Shown: positions 8,732 through 16,478 of the stretch, piece after piece
How the letters are laid out: each line of letters begins with the position of its first letter
How positions within the stretch are numbered: position 1 is the stretch's first letter
Source: CAYLLD01 sp964425135
Lineage (GTDB): Bacteria > Pseudomonadota > Alphaproteobacteria > Rhodobacterales > Rhodobacteraceae
Assembly: GCA_964425135.1 (NCBI GenBank)
Contig: CAYRKW010000022.1
Coordinates: 1-46,959, forward strand
Length of the DNA: 46,959 bases
Direction: 5' to 3'
Made by a program: the position numbers and the translations under genes
Notes under the pieces: model-generated
What the model was told of the DNA's origin: nothing
The model's database searches: none
The model's input: the letters and a program-made list of their open reading frames with translations, nothing else

Positions 8732-9241
8732 TTAGTAAATAAATCTGATCTGCTCTGTCCAGTAGCGCTCAACCCGTTTGAGAGAGTTGTTGATCTGATC
8801 GAGGCTTGTACCGCCAAAAACATCCTTGTCGATAATGCCCTTTGCATGTCGCTCAAAAAGCTCTTCAACGATCTTGCCGACTTTGCGACCGTCCTCGGTG
8901 AGCTTCACGCGAACAGAACGCCGATCAATGTCACATTTTTGGTGATGCATGTAACCAGACTCAACGAGTTTTTTCAGATTATACGAAACGTTCGAGCCCT
9001 GGTAATATCCTCGGGACTTCAACTCACCCGCGGTGACTTCATTTTCTCCAATGTTGAAAAGCAAAAGCGCCTGAACCGAATTCACATCCAAAAAACCCAA
9101 ACGCTCAAACTCGTCCTTGATGACATCCAGAAGCAATCTATGAAGGCGTTCAACGAGTGACAGCGTTTCAAGATATTGGTTGATGAATCCAGAGGTTGGA
9201 TCTGAAACGGAAACCAGTTCGATATCACTTCTGACGTTCAT
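8732..9241 (-). CDS. LdtR-like MarR-type winged-helix transcriptional regulator
   Basis: 169 residues with a MarR-type winged helix-turn-helix. The recognition region (ELKSRGYYQGSNVSYNLKKL) is followed by the wing MHHQKCDIDRRSVRVKLTEDG. The SGFINQYLETLSLVERLHRLLLDVIKDE N-terminus (given in part) is typical of the alphaproteobacterial LdtR group, named from a Liberibacter regulator of an L,D-transpeptidase gene. It is monocistronic between guaB and the flagellar cluster. Targets here are unknown; a role in cell-wall or motility control is only suggested by relatives and neighbourhood. Confidence 0.8.
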   Translation of the reverse strand: MNVRSDIELVSVSDPTSGFINQYLETLSLVERLHRLLLDVIKDEFERLGFLDVNSVQALLLFNIGENEVTAGELKSRGYYQGSNVSYNLKKLVESGYMHHQKCDIDRRSVRVKLTEDGRKVGKIVEELFERHAKGIIDKDVFGGTSLDQINNSLKRVERYWTEQIRFIY

Positions 9242-9380
9242 GATGTCTCATCCTGCTTTAATATCTGGCTTTCATATCGCACTGGAACGGCAAAAATTCA
9301 GTTAAGTTTCAAGCAAAAGCAGATCGAAGTTTATCTAAATTTTTAGGTATTCAGATCAGGTTTTGTCGCTCAAAACTCGA

Positions 9381-9890
9381 TCAAATTGCCTGTTTCACGA
9401 GTTCGGTGATCAGCACGCCCTTGACCACGTCTCCGGCATATTTTCGGGCAACTTCCTTGAGCGATCCGCGCAAATCGCGCATGGCTTGACCGGTCGTAAA
9501 TGACCCGTCAAAGCCACCGCTTTGAGCATGTTCAAACAGAACCTGCAAAAATGTATCCCTGATCTTGGGCTCGCGTGCCAAAATTCCATCGACCCCGCCC
9601 GCTTCCACTTCAATTGTGATCGACATAACGATCAGGGCGCGGACGCGGTCGTTTCTGACAATGGGGACGACAAATTGCTTGGATAGTTTGGCAAACTCAT
9701 TGACCACATCCGGGTCTACGTCTTCAATCGCGGCAACGGCCGCCAGAGTAGGTGGTTTTTCGTCACAGTTTTCCGGATCAGCGCAATCGCTTGCAGCTTT
9801 CTCGGGTGGCGCGGGACGTAGCGCCAAGCCCGCACCGATGCCACCACCGATGCCAATCAGAACAAGAATGATGGGAATCAGCTTTTTCAT
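9381..9890 (-). CDS. fliL: FliL-like flagellar basal-body-associated protein
   Basis: 169 residues with one N-terminal membrane anchor (about 4-26, rich in Ile/Leu/Gly). A short acidic Cys-containing linker (CADPENCDEK) and a periplasmic domain follow, ending in a FliL-like region with alternating strands and the helix VARKYAGDVVKGVLITELVKQ. FliL surrounds the stator at the flagellar motor and aids torque or stator stability. The gene starts 8 bp after flgH, at the 3' end of the flgB-flgH operon. Overall similarity to E. coli FliL is low, so position in the operon carries much of the assignment. Confidence 0.7.
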   Translation of the reverse strand: MKKLIPIILVLIGIGGGIGAGLALRPAPPEKAASDCADPENCDEKPPTLAAVAAIEDVDPDVVNEFAKLSKQFVVPIVRNDRVRALIVMSITIEVEAGGVDGILAREPKIRDTFLQVLFEHAQSGGFDGSFTTGQAMRDLRGSLKEVARKYAGDVVKGVLITELVKQAI

Positions 9891-9898
9891 GTCATCTC

Positions 9899-10645
9899 CT
9901 AAAATGGCAGGATTGCATCCAGAGCCTGCTGTCCGGGCCGCGCCTGCTGCATGTTTGAAATCTGCCCGCGACCACCGTAGGAAATTCGGGCGCCCGCGAT
10001 CTTGTCGTAGGTGATCTCGTTGCGTCGAGAGATGTCTTCGGGCCGGACGATTCCCGCAAGCTGAAGATCGCGAAGCTCGTAGTTCACGCGAATTTCCTGA
10101 TTGCCTTGGACCACAAGATGACCATTGCTCAGAACCTCAACGACCGTCGCCGCCACGCGCAACGTTATCGTTTCCTGCCGCGCAACCGAACCATTGCCAG
10201 ACGCAGATGAATTAGAAGACAGCCCGACCGCGCTGTTCAAATCCGCCCCTTCAGGCAGTCGCTGGTTCAGAATTTGCGGGATGCCCAGAAGATTGGGCAC
10301 CGACAGGCTTTCCGACCCGCTGCGGGCTCTGTTGGTCGAATTGTTGATCTGAGCCTGATCGCTGATATCGATGACAATGGTCAGAATATCACCCAATTGC
10401 CGCGCGCGTCGGTCTCCGAACAACGACGTCGGACCCGACTGCCAAGTCGACCCGCTGTCGTATCTTGCGTCCATGGGTCTGGGCGACGCGCGCGCCACGG
10501 ACTTCAGGCCCGGATCGACCCCGAGATACTCACTGCTCGAATGACCAACCGCGGTCATGGTCGGCGCAACACCAATATCGTTCAACTGCCCTGCGCACCC
10601 CGCGAGCAACAGAAAAACAAACGTAGCCAAAGGAAATCGTGTCAT
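9899..10645 (-). CDS. flgH: Flagellar L-ring lipoprotein FlgH
   Basis: 248 residues. A lipoprotein signal peptide ends in LLLAGCAGQ (lipidated Cys about 17). The mature part has the FlgH core LFGDRRARQLGDILTIVID and the C-terminal GVVRPEDI-like block (here AGIVRPEDISRRNEITYDKI). FlgH forms the ring in the outer membrane around the flagellar rod. Start ATG 10643-10645 overlaps the flgA stop by four bases. The P-ring gene flgI is not in this window. Confidence 0.95.
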   Translation of the reverse strand: MTRFPLATFVFLLLAGCAGQLNDIGVAPTMTAVGHSSSEYLGVDPGLKSVARASPRPMDARYDSGSTWQSGPTSLFGDRRARQLGDILTIVIDISDQAQINNSTNRARSGSESLSVPNLLGIPQILNQRLPEGADLNSAVGLSSNSSASGNGSVARQETITLRVAATVVEVLSNGHLVVQGNQEIRVNYELRDLQLAGIVRPEDISRRNEITYDKIAGARISYGGRGQISNMQQARPGQQALDAILPF

Positions 10646-11079
10646 TGGCCAACCTCAACAACAGAGTTTTTGGCAACCCGCCCCGACACGATTGTCTTGC
10701 TGTCGAGGTTCATCACCTGAATTATCTCGCCAATGCCCGCACGGCCAAGGGCGCGCCCTTTGGTTGTTATCGTCAGTCCGCCAACACGATATTGCATGAT
10801 GACCAGCTGATTGCGCTCCACCAGCGCAATGGGACCAATGTCGCCGGAGAAGATCGGGCGCCCCGGATAGAGGTTTGTGCGTGCCTCCATCCCGGCGACA
10901 AATGCGACGTCGTTTATCGCGCCCTCCACAACAAAATCCGATGTAACCAGATCTTCGGGCGAGATTTGGGTCATGGCACGGATGGGCCGCACAACGGTCA
11001 AACTCTCTGACCAGGCCGCACCCGGGAGTGCCATGCCAAGTACGAGCAAAATTCCGAGAATTACTCTCAACCCGATCAC
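10642..11079 (-). CDS. flgA: P-ring assembly chaperone FlgA (short form)
   Basis: 145 residues, much shorter than the roughly 220 of enteric FlgA and matching the short alphaproteobacterial form, which keeps only the signal peptide and C-terminal SAF/OB part. The signal peptide is about 1-24 (ILGILLVLGMALPGAAWSES). The core YPGRPIFSGDIGPIALVERNQ (given in part) and the end IIQVMNLDSKTIVSGRV are family hallmarks. FlgA helps P-ring polymerisation in the periplasm. The start is GTG at 11077-11079, fused to the flgG stop as GTGA, so translation is coupled. Confidence 0.9.
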   Translation of the reverse strand: MIGLRVILGILLVLGMALPGAAWSESLTVVRPIRAMTQISPEDLVTSDFVVEGAINDVAFVAGMEARTNLYPGRPIFSGDIGPIALVERNQLVIMQYRVGGLTITTKGRALGRAGIGEIIQVMNLDSKTIVSGRVAKNSVVEVGQ

Positions 11080-11861
11080 CTTATCTGACTGGTCGCGCCG
11101 AGCATCTGATCAGCAGCCGTGATGACCTTGGCGTTCAGCTCATACCCGCGCTGCGCTTCGATCAATTCGGTGATCTCACGCACCGGATCAACGCTGCTTT
11201 GCTCCAAATACCCCTGCCGGAAAGTGCCCAGACCATCGGTGCCTGGATTTCCGGTGAGCGGCTGGCCGGAGGCTGCCGTTTCCAGATAGAGATTGCTGCC
11301 TATGGCTTCCAAACCCTTTTGATTGGGAAAATTCGTCAGAACGAACTGCCCGATAAGTTGCTCATCGGTTTGATCCACGAAACTGACAAAAAGCTCGCCT
11401 GCTGCATTGATCGAAATGGCGCGCGCATCGTCTGGAATTGTAATATCGGGCACCACTGGATTTCCGTCGGATGTGACGATACGGCCCTCACCCGTCAGTT
11501 TGAGCGCGCCGTCGCGGGTGTAGGCGGTGGCTCCCGAGGGGAGCGTGACCTCCAGATATCCGTTCCCTTCTATGGCCAGATCCAAATCGCCTCCAGTGGC
11601 GCGGATCCCGCCAAAGTTGACATCCATGGAGATCGCAGCGGGGCGCACCCCCAGGCCAAGTTGCACGCCCGTTGGCAGCACGATGCCGGTCGTGGAGTTA
11701 ATGCTGCCCGGGCGTTGGAGCTGTTGGTAATGAAGATCGGCAAATTCTGCGCGCCGCGTGTTATACGCGGTCGTGCTCATGTTCGCGAGATTGTTGGAAA
11801 TAACCTCGACCCGCATTTGTTGGGCATCCATGCCGGTTGCAGCGATTTTAAGTGCAAGCAC
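11076..11861 (-). CDS. flgG: Flagellar distal rod protein FlgG
   Basis: 261 residues. The N-terminal rod motif MLALKIAATGMDAQQMRVEVISNNLANM (given in part) and the C-terminal QGYLEQSSVDPVREIT with LIEAQRGYELNAKVI are diagnostic of FlgG. The middle ASPSG-type hypervariable D1 region (SYPSGATAYTRDGALKL-like) is present. FlgG builds the distal rod between motor and hook. It lies 21 bp after flgF and overlaps flgA by four bases. Confidence 0.96.
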   Translation of the reverse strand: MLALKIAATGMDAQQMRVEVISNNLANMSTTAYNTRRAEFADLHYQQLQRPGSINSTTGIVLPTGVQLGLGVRPAAISMDVNFGGIRATGGDLDLAIEGNGYLEVTLPSGATAYTRDGALKLTGEGRIVTSDGNPVVPDITIPDDARAISINAAGELFVSFVDQTDEQLIGQFVLTNFPNQKGLEAIGSNLYLETAASGQPLTGNPGTDGLGTFRQGYLEQSSVDPVREITELIEAQRGYELNAKVITAADQMLGATSQIR

Positions 11862-11882
11862 GCGATAATCCTTTCACTTCCG

Positions 11883-12605
11883 TTATGACGTTGTTCCCAG
11901 AACGCGCACCGCATTACGCACGCGTTCATCTTCGCGTTCGAGCATTTTTTGCCCCGCCTCATAGGCGCGCTGAACCTCGATCAATCGTGAGATTTGGGAA
12001 ATCGGATTGACGTTTGACGATTCCAAAAAGCCCTGCAACACGTTCGGGGCTTCGGACTGGATCGGAACCTCTCGCGGCTCAAAAAGCGTATCGCCGACCC
12101 GCTCCAGGTTCTCAGGCGAAGGCACCGTCATGACGCCGATTTGTGCAATCACCGTGCCATCCGCCGTAATCGTGCCATCGGAGGCGATGGAAATGCTTTG
12201 GGCATCGGGGGGAATGAAGATCGGGCCACCCCCTGCATCAAGCACGCGATAACCGTCGGATGTGACCAGATCGCTCAACTCATTTGAGGTAAAACTACCT
12301 TTTCGCGTAAGCCGGACACCATCTCCGGTATCGACGTGAAAGAACCCATCGCCCTGAATTGCCAGATCAAGCGTTCCGCCGGTTTGTTCAACCGCGCCGG
12401 GCTTGACGTTGTTATAATACGCCCGCGCGGCGGTCATCGCGATTGAGCCGCCCTCGGTCGGTTGGGCGCGCACAACTTCAGAAAACACAATGTTTTGCGC
12501 GCGAAATCCGTCGGTTCCCATATTTGCGACATTGTTCGCCAAAGAGCGCAACTCTGTGCGCAGTCCAATTTGGCGCGATAGTACAATGTAGGAAACCGCG
12601 TCCAT
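11883..12605 (-). CDS. flgF: Flagellar proximal rod protein FlgF
   Basis: 240 residues. The N-terminal helix includes IVLSRQIGLRTELRSLANNV and the C-terminal block GFLESSNVNPISQISRLIEV is followed by QRAYEAGQKML; these are the conserved rod/hook ends. The central GDGFFHVDTGDGVRLTRKGSF region is FlgF/FlgG-type. The start ATG 12603-12605 lies 113 bp downstream of fliQ, the longest gap in this flagellar operon; no promoter or terminator was recognised in it. Confidence 0.93.
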   Translation of the reverse strand: MDAVSYIVLSRQIGLRTELRSLANNVANMGTDGFRAQNIVFSEVVRAQPTEGGSIAMTAARAYYNNVKPGAVEQTGGTLDLAIQGDGFFHVDTGDGVRLTRKGSFTSNELSDLVTSDGYRVLDAGGGPIFIPPDAQSISIASDGTITADGTVIAQIGVMTVPSPENLERVGDTLFEPREVPIQSEAPNVLQGFLESSNVNPISQISRLIEVQRAYEAGQKMLEREDERVRNAVRVLGTTS

Positions 12606-12718
12606 TCTGGACCCTCTCTCGCAATTAAGGATAAGCGCTTCACTGCTTTCGTTCCCTGCTACCCATAGCGCCGTTTGGTTAATATCGCCTCAACCCGGAC
12701 AAGGTCTTGGGCTGAGAT

Positions 12719-13000
12719 TCAGGGGAAAAATGCGTTGGGTGCGCCGATGATCGGGATTATCTGTTCGGTATAAAACTGAACGATGTTTTGCCCTGCATAT
12801 CCCATGCTGATCCAGAAAACGGCCAACACAACGCCAAGTTTGGGTACGAACGTCAGGGTTAACTCCTGGATCGATGTGAGTGCTTGTAGAAGGCCAATTA
12901 CGATACCGATAACCAATGCCGATGCCAGAATTGGAAAAGACAGAATAAAGGCTGTCCAAAGACCCTGCCGAAGGATGTCCAGTAATTCGGCTTCGGTCAT
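12719..13000 (-). CDS. fliQ: Flagellar type III export apparatus protein FliQ
   Basis: 93 residues with two membrane helices (about 13-38 and 50-75). The family core PILASALVIGIVIGLLQALT with the QEQTLTFVPK-like QELTLTFVPKLG is clear. FliQ forms part of the FliPQR export gate in the inner membrane. The partners fliP, fliR, flhA and flhB are not in the window. It starts 3 bp after the fliE stop. Confidence 0.96.
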   Translation of the reverse strand: MTEAELLDILRQGLWTAFILSFPILASALVIGIVIGLLQALTSIQELTLTFVPKLGVVLAVFWISMGYAGQNIVQFYTEQIIPIIGAPNAFFP

Positions 13001-13003
13001 GGA

Positions 13004-13285
13004 TCAAACCGGCATCCGCAGAATTTCCTGATAGGCCTCTACAACTTTGTTGCGCACGGTCACTGCTGTTTCCACCGCAAGCTCGGTTGCCGCGAGCGCT
13101 TCAACTACTGAATGCGCATCCGCTTTACCTATCATCGCAGCTTTGGCGCTATCCTCGCCGTTTCGGATCGTCTCGACAAACTCGGATGCAAACGAGATGA
13201 CCGGATCCTTTGCCTCGGTTTTGGTCGCGTTTACACCCTGAATTTTGTCATAGGACTGAGCAGCAAGAGTTGAACGAATATCCAT
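13004..13285 (-). CDS. fliE: Flagellar hook-basal body adaptor FliE
   Basis: 93 residues. The C-terminal half has the FliE signature: MIGKADAHSVVEALAATE, then VETAVTVRNKVVEAYQEILR ending in MPV. FliE joins the MS ring to the rod and is the first rod substrate exported. It lies 27 bp after flgC and 3 bp before fliQ in the operon. Confidence 0.94.
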   Translation of the reverse strand: MDIRSTLAAQSYDKIQGVNATKTEAKDPVISFASEFVETIRNGEDSAKAAMIGKADAHSVVEALAATELAVETAVTVRNKVVEAYQEILRMPV

Positions 13286-13312
13286 ATAATTACCCTGAAT
13301 TGAGGTGGTTTA

Positions 13313-13705
13313 TTAGCGTCTTAGAAGATCGAGAAGTGAGGTCGCCATCTTTCGGGACTGGTCAAACATTCTTAGATTTGCCTCATAAGACCGCTGCGCT
13401 TCGCGCGCATCCGCAATCTCGATGATCGTGCTGACATTGGACCCGAGATAATAGCCGCGCTCATCAGCCATCGGATGTGATGGATCATGAATGTTCCGCA
13501 ATTCCGAACGATCGAGAAAAAGTTGACCGGTTGCCACACGCCGCGTGCCTGTTTGCCCATCAAACACCTGTTCAAAGGGCACTATCTTGCGTCGATATCC
13601 CGGTGTATCGGCGTTTGCGATATTCTCCGAGACAATCCGCAAGCGCGCAGATTGTGCTGCCATAGCGCTTGCGCTGGTGGACATTGAGTTAAACATACCG
13701 CTCAT
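13313..13705 (-). CDS. flgC: Flagellar proximal rod protein FlgC
   Basis: 130 residues. It has the rod-protein N-terminus (ARLRIVSENIANADTPGYRRK) and C-terminal EIADAREAQRSYEANLRMFDQSRKM (given in part). ATG 13703-13705 is chosen, giving MSGMFNSMSTSAS and a 2-bp gap to the flgB stop. A TTG at 13709-13711 would overlap flgB by three bases and is less likely. Together with FlgB and FlgF it makes the proximal rod. Confidence 0.94.
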   Translation of the reverse strand: MSGMFNSMSTSASAMAAQSARLRIVSENIANADTPGYRRKIVPFEQVFDGQTGTRRVATGQLFLDRSELRNIHDPSHPMADERGYYLGSNVSTIIEIADAREAQRSYEANLRMFDQSRKMATSLLDLLRR

Positions 13706-13707
13706 GA

Positions 13708-14103
13708 TCAACGCCTGCCCAGACTTGCGCGCATAATCGCAAGGCTCTTCGAATAGATCCCAAGCGCAAGATCGTGCTGCTGTTTCACCTCAGCGCTGCG
13801 GATCATTTGATCTTCAAGCGTCACAGTATTCCCATCTGGCGATTCAGATCCAAACAGCGATTTCACCTGCGCTTCATACGCCGCCAGATTCTCGCCAAAC
13901 TGCCAATGCATTGGCCGCGTCGCCCGCATACCGCTGTGTCGCGCGGTCGTGTCGGCTACAATCTCCCCAAAATCCGCGTAATCTCGTGCCTTAAAGCCCG
14001 GCGTGTCAGAGTTTGCGATATTTTGCGAAATAAGTGATTGCCTGTTAGACGCATATGAAGACAGCGCACCTGCGAGCTTCAAGACACCTATGTCAAAATT
14101 CAT
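13708..14103 (-). CDS. flgB: Flagellar proximal rod protein FlgB
   Basis: 131 residues with the signature SYASNRQSLISQNIANSDTP followed by GFKARDYADF, and the C-terminal EVKQQHDLALGIYSKSLAIM. It is the first gene of the operon flgB-flgC-fliE-fliQ-flgF-flgG-flgA-flgH-fliL. It is divergent from fliI, with an 88-bp spacer (14104-14191) that must hold both promoters. That spacer contains a TTAA half-site but no full TTAA-N7-TTAA. Confidence 0.95.
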   Translation of the reverse strand: MNFDIGVLKLAGALSSYASNRQSLISQNIANSDTPGFKARDYADFGEIVADTTARHSGMRATRPMHWQFGENLAAYEAQVKSLFGSESPDGNTVTLEDQMIRSAEVKQQHDLALGIYSKSLAIMRASLGRR

Positions 14104-14191
14104 TGGGGTTCTCCCTCAACAATTCGAACGAAGATTTAACGCTTCATGGTGAATAAAGCGTTTCCGAAATATAGAAATTTTGTCTTGAGTT

Positions 14192-15517
14192 ATGGCCAAT
14201 CCATTCCAGTCCCTTGCAGAACATTTGCCCGAAGTCCCAACTCATCACCGGTATGGGTTTGTTGTCTCGGTCAGTGACAATTCGATAAACGTCGAGGGCC
14301 TTTCGACGGTTTCCAGCCTTGGCGATCTGGTCCGGATACATCTGGAAAATCGCCGGATCATCGATGGTGAGATAGTTTTTGTGGATGCAAAAACCGCGAC
14401 GATCATGACCTATACAAATGAAACCAAACCTAAGATTGGTGATCGCGCCGAACACATTGGCCCTGTTCGGATTTATCCCTCCGACGCCTGGCTCGGCCAA
14501 TCAATTGATGCGCTGGGCCGCTCGCTCGACGGCGTGCCCGTTGCCAATGGGATGCATGAGGCTAATCTGCGCGCCGCCCCGCCTCCTGCGAAATTGCGGC
14601 GCGCGCTAGGACGGCGTTTGGATACCGGATTGCAGGTATTCGACACGTTCCTCCCCATCACCAAGGGTCAAAGGATCGGTATATTTGCAGGCTCGGGCAT
14701 CGGCAAAACCACACTTCTCGCCCAACTTGCCCGCGGGATCGATGCAGACCGGATCGTCATCGGCCTGATCGGGGAACGCGGACGGGAGGTGAGCGAATTT
14801 ATCAACTCAGCGCTTGACCAAACCACACGATCCCGCGCCGTGATCGTCACCGCCACCTCCGATCAATCCCCGCTGATCAAGCGCCGCGCTGCGTGGACAG
14901 CCACGTCGGTTGCCGAAGGATTTCGCGACCAGGGCCATCACGTCCTGCTCGTTCTCGACAGCCTCACCCGCTTTGCTGAGGCACATCGCGAGGTCGCACT
15001 AACAGGCGGTGAGCCTGCCTCGCTCCATGCTTATCCGCCCTCAACAGCGAACATGATCGCGTCGCTCACCGAACGATCCGGCACCGGCACCAACGCATCA
15101 GGCGATATCACCGCCGTCTACTCGGTCTTGGTGGCAGGATCAGATGTGGATGAGCCTGTTTCCGACATGGTGCGCGGCGTCCTCGACGGGCATGTGATCT
15201 TGGAACGCGCCATAGCCGAACGCGGTCGCTTTCCCGCGATAAACCTACGCAAAAGCGTCTCGCGCTCCTTGCCAGAAGCAGCCACCCCCGACGAAAACGC
15301 CCTCCTCGCCCGCGCCCGCAAAATTATCAGCGCTTATGAAAACTCAGAACTCCTCATCCAGACCGGCCTATACGAAAGCGGCACCGACCCAGCCGTCGAT
15401 GAAGCCATCAAAATCTGGCCGCATATTGAAACATTCATAACCAAATCGAGCCCTGAAGGATGCGCCGCAAGCTACCAAGCGCTCGCAGAATGTCTCGGCA
15501 CCGACATTCAAACATAA
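14192..15517 (+). CDS. fliI: Flagellum-specific ATPase FliI
   Basis: 441 residues. Walker A GSGIGKTT is at about 167-174. The Walker B-like HVLLVLDSLTRFAEAHRE and the export-ATPase motif RERGREVSEF-like GERGREVSEFINSAL follow. The ASVFALVRSGTG-type T3S-ATPase region appears as TERSGTGTNASGDITAVYSV. FliI is a cytosolic hexamer that feeds substrates to the flagellar export gate. Its first codons follow the divergent spacer shared with flgB. No fliH or fliJ gene follows; ttcA comes next after 41 bp. Confidence 0.95.
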   Translation: MANPFQSLAEHLPEVPTHHRYGFVVSVSDNSINVEGLSTVSSLGDLVRIHLENRRIIDGEIVFVDAKTATIMTYTNETKPKIGDRAEHIGPVRIYPSDAWLGQSIDALGRSLDGVPVANGMHEANLRAAPPPAKLRRALGRRLDTGLQVFDTFLPITKGQRIGIFAGSGIGKTTLLAQLARGIDADRIVIGLIGERGREVSEFINSALDQTTRSRAVIVTATSDQSPLIKRRAAWTATSVAEGFRDQGHHVLLVLDSLTRFAEAHREVALTGGEPASLHAYPPSTANMIASLTERSGTGTNASGDITAVYSVLVAGSDVDEPVSDMVRGVLDGHVILERAIAERGRFPAINLRKSVSRSLPEAATPDENALLARARKIISAYENSELLIQTGLYESGTDPAVDEAIKIWPHIETFITKSSPEGCAASYQALAECLGTDIQT

Positions 15518-15558
15518 AGACCCTTCAATCGCGCCACAAATCGCGCTACGAGCAGGCC

Positions 15559-16389
15559 ATGTTTGACGATACAGACCTACCCAAGCTACTCGCAGCGATG
15601 CCCGATACAACGCGTTTCCGCAAATTGCGCAAACGCCTCGTGCGCAACACCCGTGAGGCCATCGAGACCTACGGCATGGTGGAAAAAGGCGGCAAATGGC
15701 TCGTCTGCCTCTCCGGCGGCAAGGACAGTTACACCCTGCTCGCCATCCTCACAGAACTAAAATGGCGCGGTCTTCTGGATGTCGAGTTGTTGGCCTGCAA
15801 TCTGGATCAAGGCCAGCCCGGCTTCCCCGCGACAATCCTGCCCGAATTTTTGGAACGCTACGAGATTGACCACCGGATCGAGTACCAAGACACATACTCC
15901 GTCGTTACCGACAAAGTCCCCTCCGGCAAAACCTATTGCGCACTCTGCTCGCGCCTGCGCCGTGGCCATCTCTATCGGATCGCACGTGAGGAAAACTGCA
16001 CCGCCGTTGTGCTCGGCCATCATCGCGATGATTTGCTCGAAACCTTCTTTCTGAACCTGTTTCACGGCGGCCGCCTCGCTTCCATGTCGCCCAAGCTCCT
16101 GAACGACGAGGGGGATCTCTTCGTCTACCGCCCGCTGAGTTTCGTCGCCGAAGCCGATTGCGAGGCCTATGCACAAGCTCTGGAGTTTCCCATCATCCCG
16201 TGTGATCTGTGCGGCTCGCAAGAAGGACTGCAACGCCAACAGATCAAACAAATGATCGATCAATGGGAGCAAAACAGCCCCGGTCGGCGAAACGTCCTCT
16301 TCAAATCGCTTCAAACCCTGCGACCAAGCCATTTGCTCGATACAAACATGTTCGATTTTGACGCACTCGCGCGATCGGACGGCAAGTAA
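15559..16389 (+). CDS. ttcA: tRNA 2-thiocytidine(32) synthetase TtcA
   Basis: 276 residues. The PP-loop is LSGGKDSYTL (about 51-60). Two Cys pairs, TYCALCSR (Cys127/130) and PCDLCGS (Cys215/218), hold the Fe-S cluster as in TtcA. The conserved GHHRDDLLETFFLNLFHGG is present. TtcA activates C32 of certain tRNAs with ATP and inserts sulfur. The frame is open back to 15460 inside fliI; ATG 15559 is preferred because it clears fliI and gives a normal-length protein. Confidence 0.95.
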   Translation: MFDDTDLPKLLAAMPDTTRFRKLRKRLVRNTREAIETYGMVEKGGKWLVCLSGGKDSYTLLAILTELKWRGLLDVELLACNLDQGQPGFPATILPEFLERYEIDHRIEYQDTYSVVTDKVPSGKTYCALCSRLRRGHLYRIAREENCTAVVLGHHRDDLLETFFLNLFHGGRLASMSPKLLNDEGDLFVYRPLSFVAEADCEAYAQALEFPIIPCDLCGSQEGLQRQQIKQMIDQWEQNSPGRRNVLFKSLQTLRPSHLLDTNMFDFDALARSDGK

Positions 16390-16397
16390 TTCAAAAT

Positions 16398-16450
16398 TTA
16401 ATCAGAAATTCGCGTCGAATGTGATTTCTTCGCAGCGGCTTAATCAGAAA
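16398..16450. repeat. Pair of 11-bp direct repeats upstream of the GGDEF/EAL gene
   Basis: TTAATCAGAAA occurs perfectly at 16398-16408 and 16440-16450. The start-to-start spacing of 42 bp is about four helical turns, in the spacer between ttcA and the GGDEF/EAL gene (ATG 16479). This could be a regulator site pair; two copies in 53 bp of AT-rich DNA could also be chance. Confidence 0.35.
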
Positions 16451-16478
16451 ATACGCACCGTTGCGTATAGATGCCTGC

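Noticed and set aside
14104..14191. CtrA site in the flgB-fliI spacer
   Set aside because: Only a TTAA half-site is seen, and the second half at seven bases' distance is missing.
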